Positions 33,571 to 43,335 of a stretch of 64,000 nt of DNA are shown here, one piece after another. Source of the stretch: Luidia sarsii (taxonomy: Eukaryota > Echinodermata > Asteroidea > Paxillosida > Luidiidae); contig OX465107.1 in assembly GCA_949987565.1 (NCBI GenBank), forward strand, positions 13,203,051 through 13,267,050, in the 5' to 3' direction. Positions within the stretch are counted from its first letter, which is position 1. Each line of letters begins with the position of its first letter. The translations under genes and the position numbers were made by a program. A model generated the notes under the pieces. It had not been told where the DNA came from, ran no database searches, and saw only the letters and a program-made list of their open reading frames with translations.

Positions 33571-34060
33571 AAAGACGAGAGAGACAGAGACCAGGAGGCG
33601 GAAGACGGAAAGACGCAGAGACAGAGAGAGAGGGGGGAGATGGAGAAGAGCGAGGAAGACGGACAAAGAGACAGAGACATGACATACAGATACAGATAAA
33701 AGGGGTTAAGAGATAGAGAAGAACGCACAGCCACATATAGACAGAGAGAAAGGGAGAGTAAGGGGAGAGACAGACTGAGACAGTCTGACAAAGACAAACA
33801 TATAGTGAGATACGGACATAGTGACATACAGACAGAAAGTCTGAGACAGAAAGACTGAGATAGAGAGAGAGGGAGAGGTAGGGAGAAACAGAGACAGGGA
33901 GACAGACGGACAGACTGAGACAGAAATACCGTGACTGACAGATTGAGACAGCAAGAGAGAGACAGAGAGAGGGGGGATTGGGAGAAACAGTGACAGAGAG
34001 ATAGACAGACTGAGACAAAAAATACTGAGAGAGACAGAGAGGTAGGGAGAAGCAGATTCG
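33571..34060. repeat. GACA/GAGA-rich purine tract
   Basis: Irregular GAGACAGA-type sequence without a clean period. Confidence 0.9.
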
Positions 34061-34460
34061 CGGCGAGGAGCCAAAACAATGAGCGAGAGAAAGAAACAGA
34101 AAATAAACAGTGAGAGTGACAAAGAGCCAATGAGAGAGACGGCAATGATGCGGCCGGTCATAAAAAAGAAGAACAATATTACCCCAGCGTCTAGACCTGT
34201 TGCGTCGATGGTGAGTGAGCAGAAACAAAATCGCTTCGCGGGGCGAGGGGGCAGCACACTACAAAAGTCAACGCGGTCTCGCCCGGATCATTGTCATGAA
34301 GTGTGCACCCCACAACATTTTTAAGAGGAGTCTCATCAACTGATTTTATTTGTACTATTAGTATTGCACAAGACACCTTGGGGTTCCATGTTGTTGTTTG
34401 TTATGGAAATCAGACGATCCGGAGGCTTGATCGTGACACGGTCTGGGTACAGATATTTGG
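34061..34460. other. Unique stretch, nothing recognised
   Basis: Ordinary sequence between the purine tract and a small minisatellite. Confidence 0.5.
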
Positions 34461-34550
34461 ATTTTGGGAAAATCATGTTTTTGGGAAAATCGTGTTTTTG
34501 GGAAAATCGTGTTTTTGGGAAAATCGTGTTTTTGGGAAAATCATGTTTTA
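34461..34550. repeat. 17-bp minisatellite, about five units
   Basis: Unit TTTTTGGGAAAATCGTG with CATG variants at both ends. Each unit holds a TTTT-GGG-AAAA mini-stem. Confidence 0.9.
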
Positions 34551-35019
34551 GGATTGATTTGTTGTTATGGGGTAATTAGCAAAATTTAACTGCACTCAGC
34601 TAAATGTACTAAAAAATAACAGATACATAAGAGAAACTGAGACACTCCCGTAATGGAAATACAGTATTGTAGTTGATTGCACAGTCACTCTTGCAGTCTG
34701 GCCATTGGAAGGTGATTTAGTGTGCTGCACCCAGGAGGAGGATGGGGGTGGCTGGAGTAGGGTTGGCAGAGCGCCCTCTGTCGTCGGCAGAGATGGGGGA
34801 GACGCCGCGTCCGTTACGTCACCGCCCGGTTTGTGAACTTCTTCTTTTTTTGCCGCTGCGAGAGAAGATAGATAGGGGATGAGGGCGACTCATCCTCTTT
34901 CCTCAGGAAGAACAAACTGATGGTGGCCAGTGTCACACACAGGTTTTTTTTTTGGTTTTTTTTTTGGAGGGAGGGGGGGGTTGCAAACGCAGATTCACTG
35001 CTCCCCACCAAAAGTTCTA
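34551..35019. other. Unique stretch with T-runs
   Basis: An AGAGCGCCCTCTGTCG word lies at 34769-34784. No gene recognised. Confidence 0.5.
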
Positions 35020-36062
35020 CCGGACGCGATTTTTTTTTTCGTACCACATATTCGCTATGGGCCCATATGTTTGTGCACACACAATTTACTGGGTGGGGGC
35101 AAGGCAAGCTTTCTGCATAGCCAATAAGGCTTTCTGCACAGCGAACAAGGCTTTCTGCATAGCCAACAAGGCTTTCTGCACAGCCAATAAGGCTTTATGC
35201 ACAGCCAACAAGGCTTTCTGCACAGCCAATAACTTAGGCTTTCTGCACAGCCAACGAGGCTTTCTGCATAGCCAATAATACTTTCTGCACAGCCAACAAG
35301 GCTTTCTTTTCTGCACAGCCAACAAGGCTTTCTGCACAGCCAACAAGGCTTTCTGCATAGCCAATAAGGCTTTCTGCACAGCGAACAAGGCTTTCTGCAT
35401 AGCCAACAAGGCTTTCTGCACAGCCAATAAGGCTTTCTCCACAGCCAATAAGGCTTTCTGGACAGCCAACAAGGCTTTCTGGACAGCCAACAAGGCTTTC
35501 TGCACAGCCAACAAGGCTTTCTGCACAGCCAATAACTTAGGCTTTCTGCACAGCCCACGAGGCTTTCTGCATAGCCAATAATACTTTCTGCACAGCCAAC
35601 AAGGCTTTCTTTTCTGCACAGCCAACAAGGCTTTCTGCACAGCCAACAAGGCTTTCTGCATAGCCAACAAGGCTTTCTGCACAGCGAACAAGGCTTTCTG
35701 CATAGCCAACAAGGCTTTCTGCACAGCCAATAAGGCTTTCTCCACAGCCAATAAGGCTTTCTGGACAGCCAACAAGGCTTTCTGGACAGCCAACAAGGCT
35801 TTCTGCACAGCCAACAAGGCTTTCTGCACAGCCAACAAGGCTTTCTGCACAGCCAACAAGGCTTTCTGCACAGCCAACAAGGCTTCCTGCACAGCCAACA
35901 AGGCTTTCTGCACAGCCAACAAGGCTTTCTGCACAGCCAATACAACGTACGTGAACAATCTGAGTGACCCGAGACTCAATTCTTCTTGTTTGTGCACAAA
36001 AATAATTATGAGCCCATAGCGAATATCTATGTGGTACGGGAAATAAAATATCGCCAACCGGA
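35020..36062. mobile_element. Inverted-repeat-bounded element filled by a 21-bp minisatellite
   Basis: Left end (35020-35080) and right end (35989-36062) are inverted copies: CGTACCACATATTCGCTATG plus GGCCCATA and TTTGTGCACA on the left match TGTGCACAAA, GCCCATAGCGAATAT and GTGGTACG on the right, with small indels. The interior is almost entirely the tandem array at 35106-35940. No transposase-like frame is present. It looks like a non-autonomous foldback element whose centre expanded. Confidence 0.75.
35106..35940. repeat. 21-bp minisatellite with a higher-order repeat of about 301 bp
   Basis: Unit GGCTTTCTGCACAGCCAACA + A, about 39 copies, with variants CATAGCC, GGACAGCC, CCACAGCC and AATAAGG. 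A marked block (TAACTTAGGCTTTCTGCACA, later CCAATAATACTTTCTG and TTTCTTTTCTGC) occurs at about 35231 and again at about 35532. Each unit carries GGCT...AGCC. The 21-bp period makes Ala/Leu/Val/Gln/Lys- and Cys/Trp-type frames open for about 300 codons on the minus strand; these are artefacts. Confidence 0.95.
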
Positions 36063-37130
36063 CAACGTCGGGGCACCAGCCAAAACGCCATCTGAATTAT
36101 GCCAGGGAAATGTCAGGCAGAATACCAGTCCAACAGTCCAAGCCACGGAACATCGCACATGCGTGGGGCTGCCCTTTGTGTTTCTTCCGAGGAAGATTTC
36201 CCTTTTTTCTGCTCAGCAAAATGTTATTGGTGCTCAACTGAATAGTCGTATCAAACTGGCTCATGTGGTAGAGCAACGTCCCTAAAACAATAATGACTTC
36301 ATGTTTTGAAAATGATTACTTGGGAGTCATTAGATTTTTGCAGAATACCTGTGTTTTGGGGATGAGTATTTGATAAAATGTTTGGGACAATATCGTTTGG
36401 TCATATCATTAGCGCTCCCTTAGTTAGACAGGGCATGCTCCGTACTCGTGTCTTGTCAGGTTTGGGAGCAATTTAAGAATCGTGCATCACTCTCTTTAAA
36501 AAAAAACCAACCAACTTTTGGGGGGTCACTATCTTATAAGACCAGACGCCATGAAGTAGCAGTCTTAACGTTTGATGGCTAGCATTTTGGTCTGTTCTTC
36601 ATGCGTATAAATTGCACGTCGCTCCACTGTGCCAGCCAACGAGTGAAGTCTCGGCTTAGTGTTACTGCAGCTGCATTTAACCCAACCCAACGATTGGTGG
36701 GGCTCGCGGCATGAGAGCCACGGGTCCGTGCGTCCCTCACGGGCTCGCGGGGCACCGTGCAAGGGCCGCTCGAGCACACCGGGCCCAGCGCCGCGCAGCA
36801 ACCGGGACGTGCCGTGATCGCTCCCGCTGGTCTCAACCGGAGTTGGTGACCGTCTCCGTTCGTCCAAATGGCTCGGTTGCAATGTCCTGAATAAAACCGT
36901 GTATGTCCGGAGAAGTATGTACGATGAGTACCCAGACGGTTGCTATTATGTTCCATTCATAAAAGTAGGGGGCGATTTCGTGTTTCACCAATTCGGTAAT
37001 AGGACAGTGTTTAGCAGTGGGATTGTTACCTCTCCTGACTACTGAGTATTGTTTCCCTGATCTTCGCATACTTATAGGAGGGATGTATCTAATCATGGAT
37101 TGGTCGTGTGTGTTTGTTTCCTTGATGGTT
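36063..37130. other. Unique 1.1-kb stretch
   Basis: GC-rich at 36640-36880 with overlapping short minus-strand frames of no recognised family. Nothing else seen. Confidence 0.5.
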
Positions 37131-37362
37131 GGTCATTTTTCTCTGTCTCCTTTCCCTCTCTCACTGTCCCTCTCCCCCTCTTTCTCTCCCTTTCTCTCTT
37201 TCTCTCTCTCTTTCTCTCTCACTCTCTCCCTCCCTCTCCCTTTTTCCCTCTCTCTCTCCCTCTCCCTCCCTTTCTCTTTCTCTCTCTCCGTCCCTCTCCA
37301 TCTCCTTTTCTCTCTCCCTCTCCCACCCTCTCTCTTTCTCTCTCTCTCCCTCTCTTTTTGGC
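37131..37362. repeat. Polypyrimidine tract
   Basis: CT/CCCT/TTTCTC mixture. Confidence 0.95.
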
Positions 37363-38105
37363 GCTGCTGTGACATACGATATAACAAACCATAAGCTGCC
37401 AGATGGGATGCAGCTGAGCAACCCATGCAGTCCAGTAATCTCATCTTTATCTTGAAACCAAGATGTGGCTTGTCCTCCTCGACGCCTCGTGTCCCCCGCT
37501 TCTCCCAGGGAGTGGATTTCACAAAGCCGCGTGTACGATCACGGATAGCCCGTCGTAAGCCTCCTGCACGGTCTCCGTGCGTCGCTCATGATCGTCTCGC
37601 GATTGATCGTAAGTTACGATGAGTTTGATGAGACCGACGGCTGGGCCCCTATCCACCCACGTCAACTCGTGCGTCTGAAATCACTTCTCTCCGGTGCAGT
37701 TGCTCTCCGCACCGTCACGCGGCCCTCGCCAACCGATGACGACGATCCTCCCAAATGGGTCACGATGTCACCGAACGGTTTCCGCTTGGCATGAGATACA
37801 CAACAGCCTCACCCTCCCTCGAACTCTTGCCCAACTGTTGGCACGTTCAGCGGCCTCGTTGTGGCTCTAGATCCCCAGAAACACCACCGGATGCTAAAAT
37901 TACATCTTCAGTGGTGCCCCAAGCCTACCCCCTCTCTCCCTCCCTCCCTACCCCTCCCCCCCCTCGTGTATAGCCCCCGAGCCACCCAGCCCTGTGGTAT
38001 ACCGCACAGTGCATTTGTAGGTCGGTTCACCACGCCCCTACCCACACCCCTTCCGCTGGTCCCCCGCAAGGCCTAAATACTCAGTCAATGTCCTTAATAT
38101 TGCCA
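37363..38105. other. Unique stretch, nothing recognised
   Basis: CpG-containing, with three short overlapping + frames (37425-37973) without recognisable motifs. Confidence 0.45.
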
Positions 38106-38487
38106 ACTCGCCCCCTCTCCCTTCCTCTCTCTCAGCCTCTCTCTCCCCCTACCTCTCTATCTCCCTCTCTCTCTCTCCCTCTTTCTCTTTCTCTCTCCCT
38201 CTCTCTATCTATCTATCTCTACCCTCTCTCTCCCCCTCTCCCTCTCTCTCCTCCCTTTCCCTCTACCCCCTCTCTCCCTCTCCTTCTCCCTTCTCTTTCT
38301 CTCACATCTCTCTCTCCCCCACTCTCTCACTATCTCTCTCCCCTCTTTCTGTCTATCCCTCTCTCTCTCTCTCCCTCTCTCTGTCTCTCTCTTGTTCTCT
38401 CTCTCCCTCTCTCCACCTCTCTCCACCTCTCTCTCCACCTCTCCCCCTCTCTCTGCCTCTTCCCCTTCCCCTTCCCCTCCCCCCTCT

Positions 38488-38540
<53 letters not shown>
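38106..38540. repeat. Polypyrimidine tract ending in pure (CT)n
   Basis: Mixed CT/CCCT, finishing with a pure CT run at about 38497-38536. Confidence 0.95.
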
Positions 38541-38541
<1 letters not shown>

Positions 38542-38867
38542 GAGCTCATGTTTTCTGTCTTCTTCTCCGGGGAGTCAATATCGTGAAAGACGGGCGTAGA
38601 CCGAGACTTTGTTATGTTCCAAGACATTACTTGCGACGCGCTTCCAGGGTTAAGTGGAACCAGACGGGTGGGGGCGCTGCAGCTAGTCATCCGAATAGAA
38701 CAAAAAGAAGACCAAAAGACTGTATGGACCTCGACCTGGTATCCGAAGCAAACTCCGTACTTCAATACACCGATCATTTTCGCCTCATTTCCAACAAGAT
38801 TTGCCACTAGCCCACGACCATACAGTACACACAATGCGGTGCACGCGATGGCCCATATGAATATCAA
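38541..38867. other. Short unique stretch
   Basis: Contains GGTGGGGGCGCTGCAG near 38668 (CTCF-like core). Nothing else recognised. Confidence 0.5.
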
Positions 38868-39024
38868 ATGAGGGTTTGCCCTGCTCGACGTAATAAGCAC
38901 TGGATGCCCAGTGCTTTGCCCGATGCCTGATGTAAACAAAATCAGGCAGCTCGGGCGGGATTCGAAGCCGCGACTCCCGCTATCTAGCGCAGACGTCTCA
39001 ACCACTTGACCGCCGAGCTGGTGG
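38868..39024 (-). mobile_element. tRNA-derived SINE copy (minus)
   Basis: On the minus strand: GGTCAAGTGGTTGAGACG (A-box region), an anticodon-like loop CTAGATA, GGCTTCGAATCCCGCC (B box and T stem), then a non-tRNA body with CAGGCATCGGGCAAAGCACT, GCTTAT, GTCGAGCAGGGCAAACCCTC and ATT at the end. The head resembles tRNA-Ser or a related class II tRNA, but the long variable arm and a paired acceptor stem are missing, so it is not a functional tRNA. It has a head-to-head partner at 39151-39290. Confidence 0.8.
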
Positions 39025-39150
39025 AGGACGTGTGACGGATTCGAATAATGTATAGCGGTGCTAATGTATAGTGTGGCGGTTATATAGATCTAACATCACG
39101 TTATATCTATGGTACCGCGCTATACATTACAGGAATCCAACGTGCACCTA
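39025..39150. repeat. Inverted spacer between the two SINEs
   Basis: TAATGTATAGCG (about 39046-39057) and CGCTATACATTA (about 39117-39128) are perfectly inverted, and flanking words (GGATTCGA / GGAATCC, ACGTG / CACGT) also match in inverted order. The inversion therefore includes DNA outside the tRNA-like heads. Confidence 0.7.
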
Positions 39151-39290
39151 CCAGTTCGCTGGTCAAGTGGTTAAGATGTCTGCACTAGAAAGCAGGAGTC
39201 GCGGGTTCGATTTTTGTATTCTTCATCAGTTATCGGGTAAAGCACTGAGCGTGCAGTGCTTATCAAGTCGAGCAGGGAAAACCCTCATTG
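39151..39290 (+). mobile_element. tRNA-derived SINE copy (plus)
   Basis: CTGGTCAAGTGGTTAAGATG, an anticodon-like loop CTAGAAA (would read AGA, Ser), GCGGGTTCGATTTT (decayed B box), then the same body: TATCGGGTAAAGCACTGAGC, GCAGTGCTTAT, GTCGAGCAGGGAAAACCCTC and ATT. The B box is damaged, so it is not a tRNA gene. Confidence 0.8.
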
Positions 39291-39777
39291 AATTGCGTTC
39301 TCCCAGTCGACACAGACGTCATGTTCTACATATGAATATTGATGCATATGAATGAGATGAGGGGCTACGTAATTCGCGTGGGTACCGGATCGACGCCCAT
39401 GATCAAATGAGTTGGACGCTGGGGGCGCCATCTGCCTGCTCAAGGTTTCGGAGTGAGCCCCACGTGTCCTCGTCCATTGTGCGCCCTTGGTGCCAAACTC
39501 GCGAATCGCCATGGGAACTATTTGGACCAACCCTCCAACTTCACCCCATGGACAGAAAACCACATCCACGCCCCCCCCCAAAAAATGATTCACTTGAACC
39601 AGCGACCTATTCACCCCAAAAAATGAATAAATATGTTTTCGTCAGTATTTGTCAGTTTTCTTCGTGCCAACTTTAAATACACCTCTGCCAGAACCACCGA
39701 ACAGGTGGTAATGTTTTGGGTTCCCTTTGTTCTGGAACCGAAACGGCCGGTCATGCTCGGGGTCACGGTATTGGCAC
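39291..39777. other. Unique stretch between SINE and promoter-like island
   Basis: Contains GGGGGCGCCATCTGCC (about 39421-39436). No exon recognised. Confidence 0.5.
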
Positions 39778-39844
39778 GCCCCTCCGCCCCTTGGCTCCGC
39801 CCACTCTCCCTGACAACGTGACTCGGCACCGACTGCGCATGCGC
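39778..39844 (+). promoter_or_regulatory. Promoter-like: GC boxes and a perfect NRF1 site
   Basis: CCCCTCCGCCCC and GGCTCCGCCCAC (Sp/KLF-type) are followed by TGCGCATGCGC (39834-39844), the palindromic NRF1 consensus. These sit in a short CpG-rich island just before a purine tract. Such motif sets mark TATA-less animal promoters (established); the gene served is not visible. Confidence 0.45.
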
Positions 39845-39929
39845 GAGAAAGGAAAGGAGGGGAGGGCAACCTCTGTGCGATCTCGCAGCGCGGGTCGGGG
39901 GGATGGAGGGCGGGAAGGACAGAGAGGGA

Positions 39930-40052
39930 AGGGGGAGAGAGAGAGAGAGAGAAACAAAAATTGCAATTTTTCATTATCATCATCATCGTCGTCATCATCT
40001 TCATCATCATCATCATCGTCGTCGTTATCCTCATCCTCATCTTCATCATTAG
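39930..40052. repeat. (GA)n then (ATC/GTC)n trinucleotide microsatellite
   Basis: A short GA run (39933-39953), then about 80 bp of ATC, GTC and TTC triplets (39969-40052). The minus strand reads as an Asp/Glu run in one frame, which I take as chance. Confidence 0.85.
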
Positions 40053-40283
40053 AAACAGCAGCACAAGCTGCCCATCGTTCACAGCACCGTGACAAACGTG
40101 GGAAGGCCGACGAGTATTAACTTTCGCCCCCTGCCAACTGGACCCATTTATGTTTCCCCTCCCAGTTTCGCCCAGTCCTTTTGTTTTTGTTTTTCGGGGC
40201 ACGGGTTTCAATTTGCTACCCCCCTCGATCGTCCACCCTTGATTTACGACACATTGGCTGTGGATCCGCCGAGCTATACCAAG
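40053..40283. other. Short unique stretch
   Basis: Nothing recognised. Confidence 0.5.
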
Positions 40284-41155
40284 GAAGGAATGGGAGAGAG
40301 GTGGAGAGAGAGAGAGAGAGAGAGGAGAGGGATGCAGAGAAAGGGGGAGGGAGAAGGATATTTGGAGAGAGTGGGTGAGAGAGGGAGAGAGAGGTAGAGG
40401 GGAGAGAGAGAAGAGATGGAGAGAGAGGAGAGGGATGGAGAGAAAGGGGGAGGGAGAAGGATATTTGGAGAGAGGGGGCGAGAGAGGGAGAGAGAGGTAG
40501 AGGGGAGAGAGAGAAGAGATGGAGAGAGAGAGGAGAGGGGGGAGAGAGAGGAGAGGGATGGAGAGAAAGGGAGAGAGAGAAGGATATTTTGAGAGAGGGA
40601 GCGAGAGAGGGAGAGAGAGGTAGAGGGGAGAGAGAGAAGAGATAGAGAGAGAGAAGAGGGATATAGAGAGAAGGAGAGAGAGGAGGGAGAGGGGGGAGAA
40701 GAGATAAGGGGAGGGGAGTGAAAGAGAGAAGGAGAGATAAAAGAGAGAGAGGGAGAGAGAGAGAGAGGGGATGAGAGAGGAGAGGGAGGGAGAGTGAGAA
40801 AAAAAAGAGGACAAAGTGGAGAGAAAGCGAGAGGGGAGGGAAGAGAGACAGGAAGAGAACATGATAAAGAAGAGAAGAGGGGAAGACGAGAGAAGGGGTG
40901 AAAGAGACAGAGAGAGAGAGGGAGGGCAAGAGGTGGGTGGAGATAGAGAGAGGTGGAGAGTGGGAGAGAGAGGGAGTGTAGAGAGAGGGGAGGGAGAAGA
41001 GAGGGTGAGAGTATGAGAAAGAGGGGGGGAGAGAGAGAGGTGGAAAGTGAGAGAAATAGAGAGAGAGAGGAGGGAGGGAGGGGAGACGAAGAGAGAGAAA
41101 GGAGAGAGAGGTTGAAAAGGAGAGGTGGAGAGACAGATAGATTGATAGATAAATA
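40284..41155. repeat. 870-bp polypurine minisatellite
   Basis: GA-rich with a recurring landmark AAGGATATTT at about 40355, 40458 and 40581 and GAGAGGTAGAGGGGAGAG after each, so the left half is a repeat of about 103-123 bp. The right half is irregular. Confidence 0.95.
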
Positions 41156-41422
41156 GAGAAATTACCCCTCTCTGCCCCAAATCACGGAAGTAGTCAGCGG
41201 GCCATTCAGTAAATTGCTAATGCCGAACCAAAAGGCTCTCTCCCTCTCCACTCGCCGACGGGAAGACTAAGAAAAGACGAAAACAAATACGAAGGAGAGA
41301 TAGAAAGACAGACGAAAGAACCTCCCACCTGTTTGGGATTTTATTCCCACCGATCACGATTTTTTTTTTATTTAAGGTTTTATTTTGAGGGGGAGGGAGA
41401 GGGGGGTCGAGGAAAGCCCACC

Positions 41423-41466
41423 CACGTGACCTAATTGTTGCGCCTGCGCAGACATCGGCCAATCAG
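41423..41466. promoter_or_regulatory. E-box, NRF1 and NF-Y cluster
   Basis: CACGTGAC (41423-41430), TGCGCCTGCGCA (41439-41450) and CCAATCAG (41459-41466) lie within 44 bp. This combination is typical of animal housekeeping promoters. Its partner cluster is 300 bp to the right. Confidence 0.5.
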
Positions 41467-41763
41467 GCCACTGCATTTTTTTTTAAGGACGGAGGAGGGG
41501 AGAGCCATACAAAGATTGAATTCCGTACAGGACGTTGGCATCGGAGGAAAGAGAAAGAAAGAAAAAAAAATCCACCAAAATAGCAAACCTCCGATGTAAA
41601 TCATTGCTGTGTTGGCTGGGGACAGCGCACATGAAATGATAAGACAGAGAGAGAAAAAAAAATAAGCCCTCGGTGCCGTTGACATTTGCCACGGCCTGTC
41701 GTCTGGTTGCAACCCCGTCCGTAAATCATCTTCCCCTAAGGATCTGGCACCCGGACCACATAA

Positions 41764-41787
41764 TGACGTCATCCGGCCGCCATCTTG
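41764..41787. promoter_or_regulatory. CRE/ETS composite plus perfect YY1 site
   Basis: TGACGTCA (41764-41771), overlapping ATCCGG (ETS, minus strand CCGGAT) and GCCGCCATCTTG (41776-41787, minus strand CAAGATGGCGGC, the YY1 consensus). YY1 sites in this form usually sit just downstream of a start site and contain its ATG, which would point to a minus-strand transcript; here that ATG gives only a four-codon frame, ATG GCG GCC GGA then TGA. Confidence 0.5.
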
Positions 41788-41872
41788 ATTCCCCCTTCCC
41801 TCCCATCTTCTCTCGCTACGCTGATCGTTAGCATTAATGCCATTCCCCCCCCCAAAAAAAAAAAAAAAAAAC

Positions 41873-41905
41873 CTGGCTTAAGCTCAGGCTCCGGCTCTGT
41901 CTCTT
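41873..41905. repeat. Family C fragment
   Basis: GGCTTAAGCTCAGGCTCCGG then CTCTGTCTC follows a long A run. Same order as the four family C segments at 46.3-46.8 kb. Confidence 0.6.
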
Positions 41906-41963
41906 TATATCGCTGCCCTAAATGAGACTTAAAGCTATGCATGGTGGTGATACTAATCATCAT

Positions 41964-42036
41964 AGGTTTACGGTGATACCATGTGCACTGCTCTCTTTTG
42001 TGAGTGAGTGTGGTTTCTGAAAAGAACCGGGGGTTT
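41964..42036. repeat. Family A half copy
   Basis: AGGTTTACGGTGATACCATG, CTCTCTTTTGTGAGTGAG, TGTGG, TTCTGAAAAGAACC: one arm of the family A hairpin, moderately diverged, without the second arm. Confidence 0.65.
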
Positions 42037-42262
42037 TACACTCGGACAATGTCCCCTGTCCGTCTTTATTTATCTCTGCACCGAAGTGAGATTTGCTGCG
42101 AACGTCAATTTTTTTTTCAGACAACTCACAAACTCCAGTCTGCACAAAACCAGCACCGTTTTCTTTTTATTCCTTAGAGGAGAATGTTTCGTTGATTTCA
42201 ATGTTATATAGCTGTATATGGGAACACAAAGTGTACTCGGTTCCTCATAGGAAGTAACCCCC
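42037..42262. other. Short unique stretch
   Basis: Nothing recognised. Confidence 0.5.
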
Positions 42263-42323
42263 CCCCTCTCTCTCTCAATCTCTCTCTCTCCCCTCTCTCT
42301 CTCTCTCCCCCCCCCTCTCTCTC

Positions 42324-42382
<59 letters not shown>

Positions 42383-42465
42383 ATCTATCTCTCTCTCTCT
42401 CTCTCTATCTCAATCTCTCTCTCAATCTCTCTCTCTCTCTCTCTTTCTCTCTCTCCCTCCCCCTC
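42263..42465. repeat. (CT)n tract
   Basis: Mostly pure CT, with CAAT and TATC interruptions. Confidence 0.95.
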
Positions 42466-43028
42466 TCATCCCAACTGGCCTTGGAGGGCGTGAGTGGAAA
42501 TAAGCCATCATTCATGATGTCGCTGGCAGTTTTACCTTCGCTCCAATTCCATCTACTTTTAATTTGAATGAGGCCGAAGAGGAATGAACTTTTATAGGGT
42601 CGCGTAATAGGGTTGCTTTTGACTAGTAGTCCAACTGTCAAACGTTGGGCCACAACAAGTGCCGGAAAAATCGCGTTAACTGATACTTAGACTGGTCCGT
42701 ATAGCATTACTGCTTAAATGAGTTTGTGGGTGATTTTATGACCAACAACTTTCCTCTAATTCGTTGACCAATAACGAAATCAATTGAAATTTTGACTAGC
42801 ATCGGCGCGGTCAAAGTGATGCTGGGTAAGACATAATTGTAACAATGAAAAAACGCCAGCCACCATTATCATGTTGCTTTTGGGGGAAGTAAATTCAAGC
42901 TTTGTACCTAGACTCTATATTATTCGAAGCTGCTAGAGACCACCAGAGCACCAGACGATACGACTGCGATTCTGCTGCCGATCCGACGGAGATCCGACCG
43001 CCCGGACCGGAAAAAAACCCGGAAAAAC
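42466..43028. other. Unique stretch leading into a promoter-like site
   Basis: Ordinary sequence, becoming CpG-rich from about 42950. Confidence 0.5.
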
Positions 43029-43062
43029 AAAATGGCGGTGGAGTCTCCCAGCATGCTTTGCG
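43029..43062 (+). promoter_or_regulatory. YY1 plus ZNF143/Staf-type site
   Basis: AAAATGGCGGTGG (43029-43041, YY1-like) is followed by CCCAGCATGCTTTGCG (43047-43062), which matches the ZNF143 (Staf) core CCCANMATGCMWYGCR at all positions except one W. ZNF143 drives snRNA and many TATA-less mRNA promoters in animals (established). No snRNA-like sequence is apparent just downstream. Confidence 0.5.
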
Positions 43063-43082
43063 TCAGGAGCACAAGCCAGTCA

Positions 43083-43147
43083 GGTCGTGTGGTGTGCTGC
43101 GGACCTACACAAGTCTAGGGTTCTTTGTTGAACAGTAGAGCGTGGAT
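43083..43147 (+). repeat. 64-bp dispersed repeat, copy 1
   Basis: Near-identical to 45607-45672 (shared words GGTCGTGTGGTG, GACCTACACAAGTCTA, GGTTCTTTGTTGAACA and TAGAGCGTGGA; about four differences). Homology stops sharply on both sides. Confidence 0.85.
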
Positions 43148-43151
43148 ACGT

Positions 43152-43335
43152 GGTTGAGAAAGATGGAGAGAGGGAAGGGGAGAGAGAGAGAGAGAGAAAG
43201 ATAGAGAGAGAGATAGGGAGAGAGAGGGAGAGAGAAATAGAGCGACAGAGAGATGGAGATACAGAGAGGGGAAGGCGGCGAAAGTAAGTGAGGGAATGAG
43301 AGGGAAAGAGAGGGAGGAAGGGAGAGAGAAGAAAG
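43152..43335. repeat. Polypurine tract
   Basis: GA-rich with GATA and GACA steps. Confidence 0.95.

Larger units (their letters stand above)
41156..41872. other. Unique island holding promoter-type motifs
   Basis: A minus-strand frame of 113 codons (41431-41772) begins inside the CRE at 41764-41771 and contains two hydrophobic stretches, but these are encoded by A- and T-runs, so I do not call it a gene. Confidence 0.5.

Noticed and set aside
35055..36057. 300-codon Ala/Leu/Gln/Lys or Cys/Trp repeat protein
   Set aside because: 21-bp array with a period divisible by three; inverted-repeat-bounded element rather than gene.
39151..39230. Functional tRNA-Ser gene
   Set aside because: B box damaged, no paired acceptor stem, no class II variable arm, and a SINE body follows.
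39716..40120. Ser-run (+) and Asp/Glu-run (-) proteins
   Set aside because: Generated by the ATC/GTC trinucleotide repeat. The upstream promoter-like motifs are noted separately, but the frames are not supported.
41431..41772. 113-codon minus frame with two hydrophobic stretches (membrane protein?)
   Set aside because: Hydrophobic parts come from A- and T-runs, and the start lies within the CRE.
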